Below are positions 62,444 through 64,000 of a stretch of 64,000 nucleotides of DNA, piece by piece; positions within the stretch are counted from its first letter, which is position 1; the number at the start of each line of letters is the position of its first letter. The stretch is taken from positions 396,914 through 460,913 of the forward strand of contig NZ_SDLI01000002.1 of assembly GCF_004123195.1 (NCBI RefSeq). The letters are read 5' to 3'. Under the pieces are notes generated by a model that ran no database searches, had not been told where the DNA came from, and saw only the letters and a list, made by a program, of their open reading frames with translations. The stretch is from Ammoniphilus sp. CFH 90114. Lineage in GTDB: Bacteria; Bacillota; Bacilli; Aneurinibacillales; RAOX-1. Position numbers and translations under genes: made by a program.

Positions 62444-63790
62444 ATGTATACGAAAGTAGCGGGTGTAATGGTACCGGTGCTTGCTGTTGCCGCCATTGGC
62501 TTAGGAATGTGGGGATACCAAGAGAATCAGGAAAAGAACCGTGTGCTTATTAAGGCGGAAAATCAGTATCAAAGAGCTTTTCATGATCTTACGTTTCATA
62601 TGGATCAGCTTCAAGATGAGCTAGGAAAAACGCTAGCGGTGAATTCCCGCAGACAGATTGACGGAACTTTAAGTAACGTTTGGAGAATCACGGCGGAAGC
62701 GAGGAATGAAGTAGGACAGCTTCCTTTAGCAATGCTTCCCTTCAGTAAAACAGAAGAGTTCTTAGCTAATATTGGGAAGTTCTCCTATAATGCTGCCATC
62801 CGCGATTTGGACAAGGACCCCTTATCGGAAAAGGAATATAAGCAGCTAAAAGGTTATCATAAACAAGCTCAAGAGATTCAGGGCGAGCTAAGAAGGGTAC
62901 AGGATCAAGTTCTTGAAAGACAATTAAGATGGATGGATGTAGAAACCTCCCTTGCAAAAGAAGAAAAAAATCTTGATAATACCATAGCAGACGGGTTCCG
63001 TACCATTGATAAGACCGTAGATGAATATTCCGATATAGAAGTAGGGCCGGGAATCAATTCGTTAGAAAATCAAAAGCGTTTCAAATCAGAGAACCTGAAA
63101 GGTAAGCCGATCACCCAAGAAGAGGCAAAACAGATTGCGATGGAGTTTGTTGGCTTAAAGGAAAATGAAGCGGAAATTAAGGTGCGAAAGACTGGGAAAG
63201 GTCTTGAATATCAAGCCTTTAGCGTTGCTATATCAAAACCTGATCAAGATGACGGCATTAATCTTGATGTTACGACCAAGGGTGGCCATGTCATTTGGCT
63301 ATTGGATAACACTCAAGTACAAGACGCGAAGCTCGACTTAAATCAGGCAAAGCAGAAAGCGGATGAATTCCTACAAAAGCATGGTTATGAAAGTATGGAG
63401 GCTTTTGTAATTGATGAGTATAACAATGTGGCTACACTAAATTATGTATACAAGCAAGAGAACGTGCGGATCTATCCTGACCTAGTCACCGTACAAGTAG
63501 CTCTAGATACTGGCAATGTAATTGGATTCCAATCCGAACACTATACTTTCAGTCATAAAGATCGTACATTACCGACGCCAAAGTTAACAGAAGCACAAGC
63601 AAGAAAAGAGGTTAATCCAAATTTAAAAATTCAAGAAGCTAGGTTAGCGGTCATACTCGACGATAAGAATCAGGAAACTTTATGCTATGAGTTCATGGGG
63701 AACTTAGGGCAAGAGAGTTATAGAGTATTCATTAACGCTGACAATGGGGAAGAGGAAACAATCGAAAAGCTTGATGGTCCAGAAAGATAA
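62444..63790 (+). CDS. ypeB: germination protein YpeB
   Basis: Stabilises and localises SleB in the spore; each protein needs the other. 448 residues from the ATG at 62444 (AAGGAGTG 6-8 nt upstream). An N-terminal anchor helix (about 6-23), a long helical domain (about 25-215), then repeated PepSY/YpeB domains: ITQEEAKQIAMEFVG (about 223-237), LDLNQAKQKADEFLQKHG (about 299-316) and LTEAQARKEVNPNL. Operon with sleB; terminator at 63798. Confidence 0.94.
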   Translation: MYTKVAGVMVPVLAVAAIGLGMWGYQENQEKNRVLIKAENQYQRAFHDLTFHMDQLQDELGKTLAVNSRRQIDGTLSNVWRITAEARNEVGQLPLAMLPFSKTEEFLANIGKFSYNAAIRDLDKDPLSEKEYKQLKGYHKQAQEIQGELRRVQDQVLERQLRWMDVETSLAKEEKNLDNTIADGFRTIDKTVDEYSDIEVGPGINSLENQKRFKSENLKGKPITQEEAKQIAMEFVGLKENEAEIKVRKTGKGLEYQAFSVAISKPDQDDGINLDVTTKGGHVIWLLDNTQVQDAKLDLNQAKQKADEFLQKHGYESMEAFVIDEYNNVATLNYVYKQENVRIYPDLVTVQVALDTGNVIGFQSEHYTFSHKDRTLPTPKLTEAQARKEVNPNLKIQEARLAVILDDKNQETLCYEFMGNLGQESYRVFINADNGEEETIEKLDGPER

Positions 63791-63797
63791 AGCAAAG

Positions 63798-63845
63798 AGA
63801 CTGTCCTGAAGTAGCGTAATGCCTACTCTTCGGGGCAGTCTTTTT
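63798..63845 (+). terminator. intrinsic terminator of sleB-ypeB
   Basis: AGACTG / CAGTCT with further inner pairing (GAAGTAG / CTAC..TTC), then a T run. Confidence 0.8.
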
Positions 63846-63937
63846 CATTAACAATTGAAGGATACGTTAGCACCGTTTGCCTTGCTTTCATGGTATAATT
63901 TAGAGTATACAGGAACAAGATGGGACGGAGGATATGT

Positions 63938-64000
63938 ATGATCCCTGGAATCAGCCAACTACTTAGAGTAAGTTTAAGAACCAAAGATACGGTAGAATCT
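63938..64000 (+). CDS. start of a probable PilZ/YcgR-type flagellar brake protein (partial)
   Basis: GGAGG (63927-63931) lies 6 nt before an ATG reading MIPGISQLLRVSLRTKDTVE to the window edge. The context right after ypeB and the N-terminal pattern fit Bacillus subtilis YpfA (MotI/DgrA), a c-di-GMP-binding motility clutch. Only 21 codons are visible. A TATAAT at 63894-63899 is a possible -10 without a clear -35. Confidence 0.5.
   Translation, partial: MIPGISQLLRVSLRTKDTVES

Overview
The window is chromosomal DNA of an endospore-forming, low-GC Gram-positive bacterium of the Bacillales. Evidence: a forespore/mother-cell gene set (spoIIM, dacF, spoIIAA-spoIIAB-sigF, spoVAC-D-Eb-Ea-F, dacB-spmA-spmB, sleB-ypeB), purine-rich Shine-Dalgarno sites with many TTG/GTG starts, and gene order collinear with two Bacillus subtilis segments (nudF-endoQ-spoIIM-fur-yqzK-xerD-deoB-punA ... 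dacF-spoIIA-sigF-spoVA-lysA-ppiB ... scpAB ... dacB-spmAB-rluB-resABCDE; and serA ... fer-CPBP-LysM ... gdh ... prsW-sleB-ypeB-flagellar brake). Absence of spoVAA/spoVAB and of the rib operon, and several accessory genes, fit a member of the Paenibacillaceae/Aneurinibacillus-Ammoniphilus side better than Bacillus itself; this placement is inference.

Layout. 1-8 kb: DUF3866 protein, Nudix ADP-ribose hydrolase, endonuclease Q-like protein, SpoIIM, Fur, XerD (with a substituted catalytic arginine) and the deoB-punA nucleoside salvage operon with a palindrome over its -10. 8-14.8 kb: an Lrp-type regulator and a complete oligopeptide ABC transporter, inserted into otherwise conserved synteny. 14.9-28 kb: sporulation/germination block (dacF, sigma-F regulon switch, spoVA channel), lysA, ppiB, condensin partners scpAB, a small unknown gene, dacB-spmAB. 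28-36 kb: aldo/keto reductase, small EamA transporter, rluB and the cytochrome c maturation/redox-sensing res operon. 36-46 kb: a HAD hydrolase, serA behind a T-box leader, rhodanese, DUF92, ferredoxin, CPBP protease, LysM protein, an intact Ppx/GppA phosphatase followed by a wrecked polyphosphate kinase gene, PlsC. 46-53 kb: an XPB-type helicase, a 750-bp intergenic region with palindromic repeats and a G-quadruplex motif, and a two-gene 2-oxoacid:ferredoxin oxidoreductase (gamma-delta fusion plus alpha-beta fusion). 52-64 kb: LysM-GH18 spore hydrolase, NodB-type deacetylase lipoprotein, MecA, a PIG-L protein with a defective metal motif, a primase-helicase-like fusion with degenerate TOPRIM residues, glutamate dehydrogenase, asparaginase, PrsW, a 54-aa zinc-ribbon protein, SleB, YpeB and the start of a probable PilZ-type flagellar brake gene.

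Functionally the window is mostly housekeeping plus spore formation. The sporulation genes form a temporal chain: sigma-H candidate promoter at spoIIA, sigma-E candidates at spoIIM and dacB, a sigma-G candidate at sleB. No rRNA, tRNA, CRISPR array, insertion sequence or prophage was seen. The observations I rate highest are the degenerate-TOPRIM primase-helicase, the doubly fused oxidoreductase, the XerD arginine-to-lysine change, the PIG-L metal-ligand loss, the ppk decay beside an intact ppx, and the repeat/G-quadruplex intergenic region.
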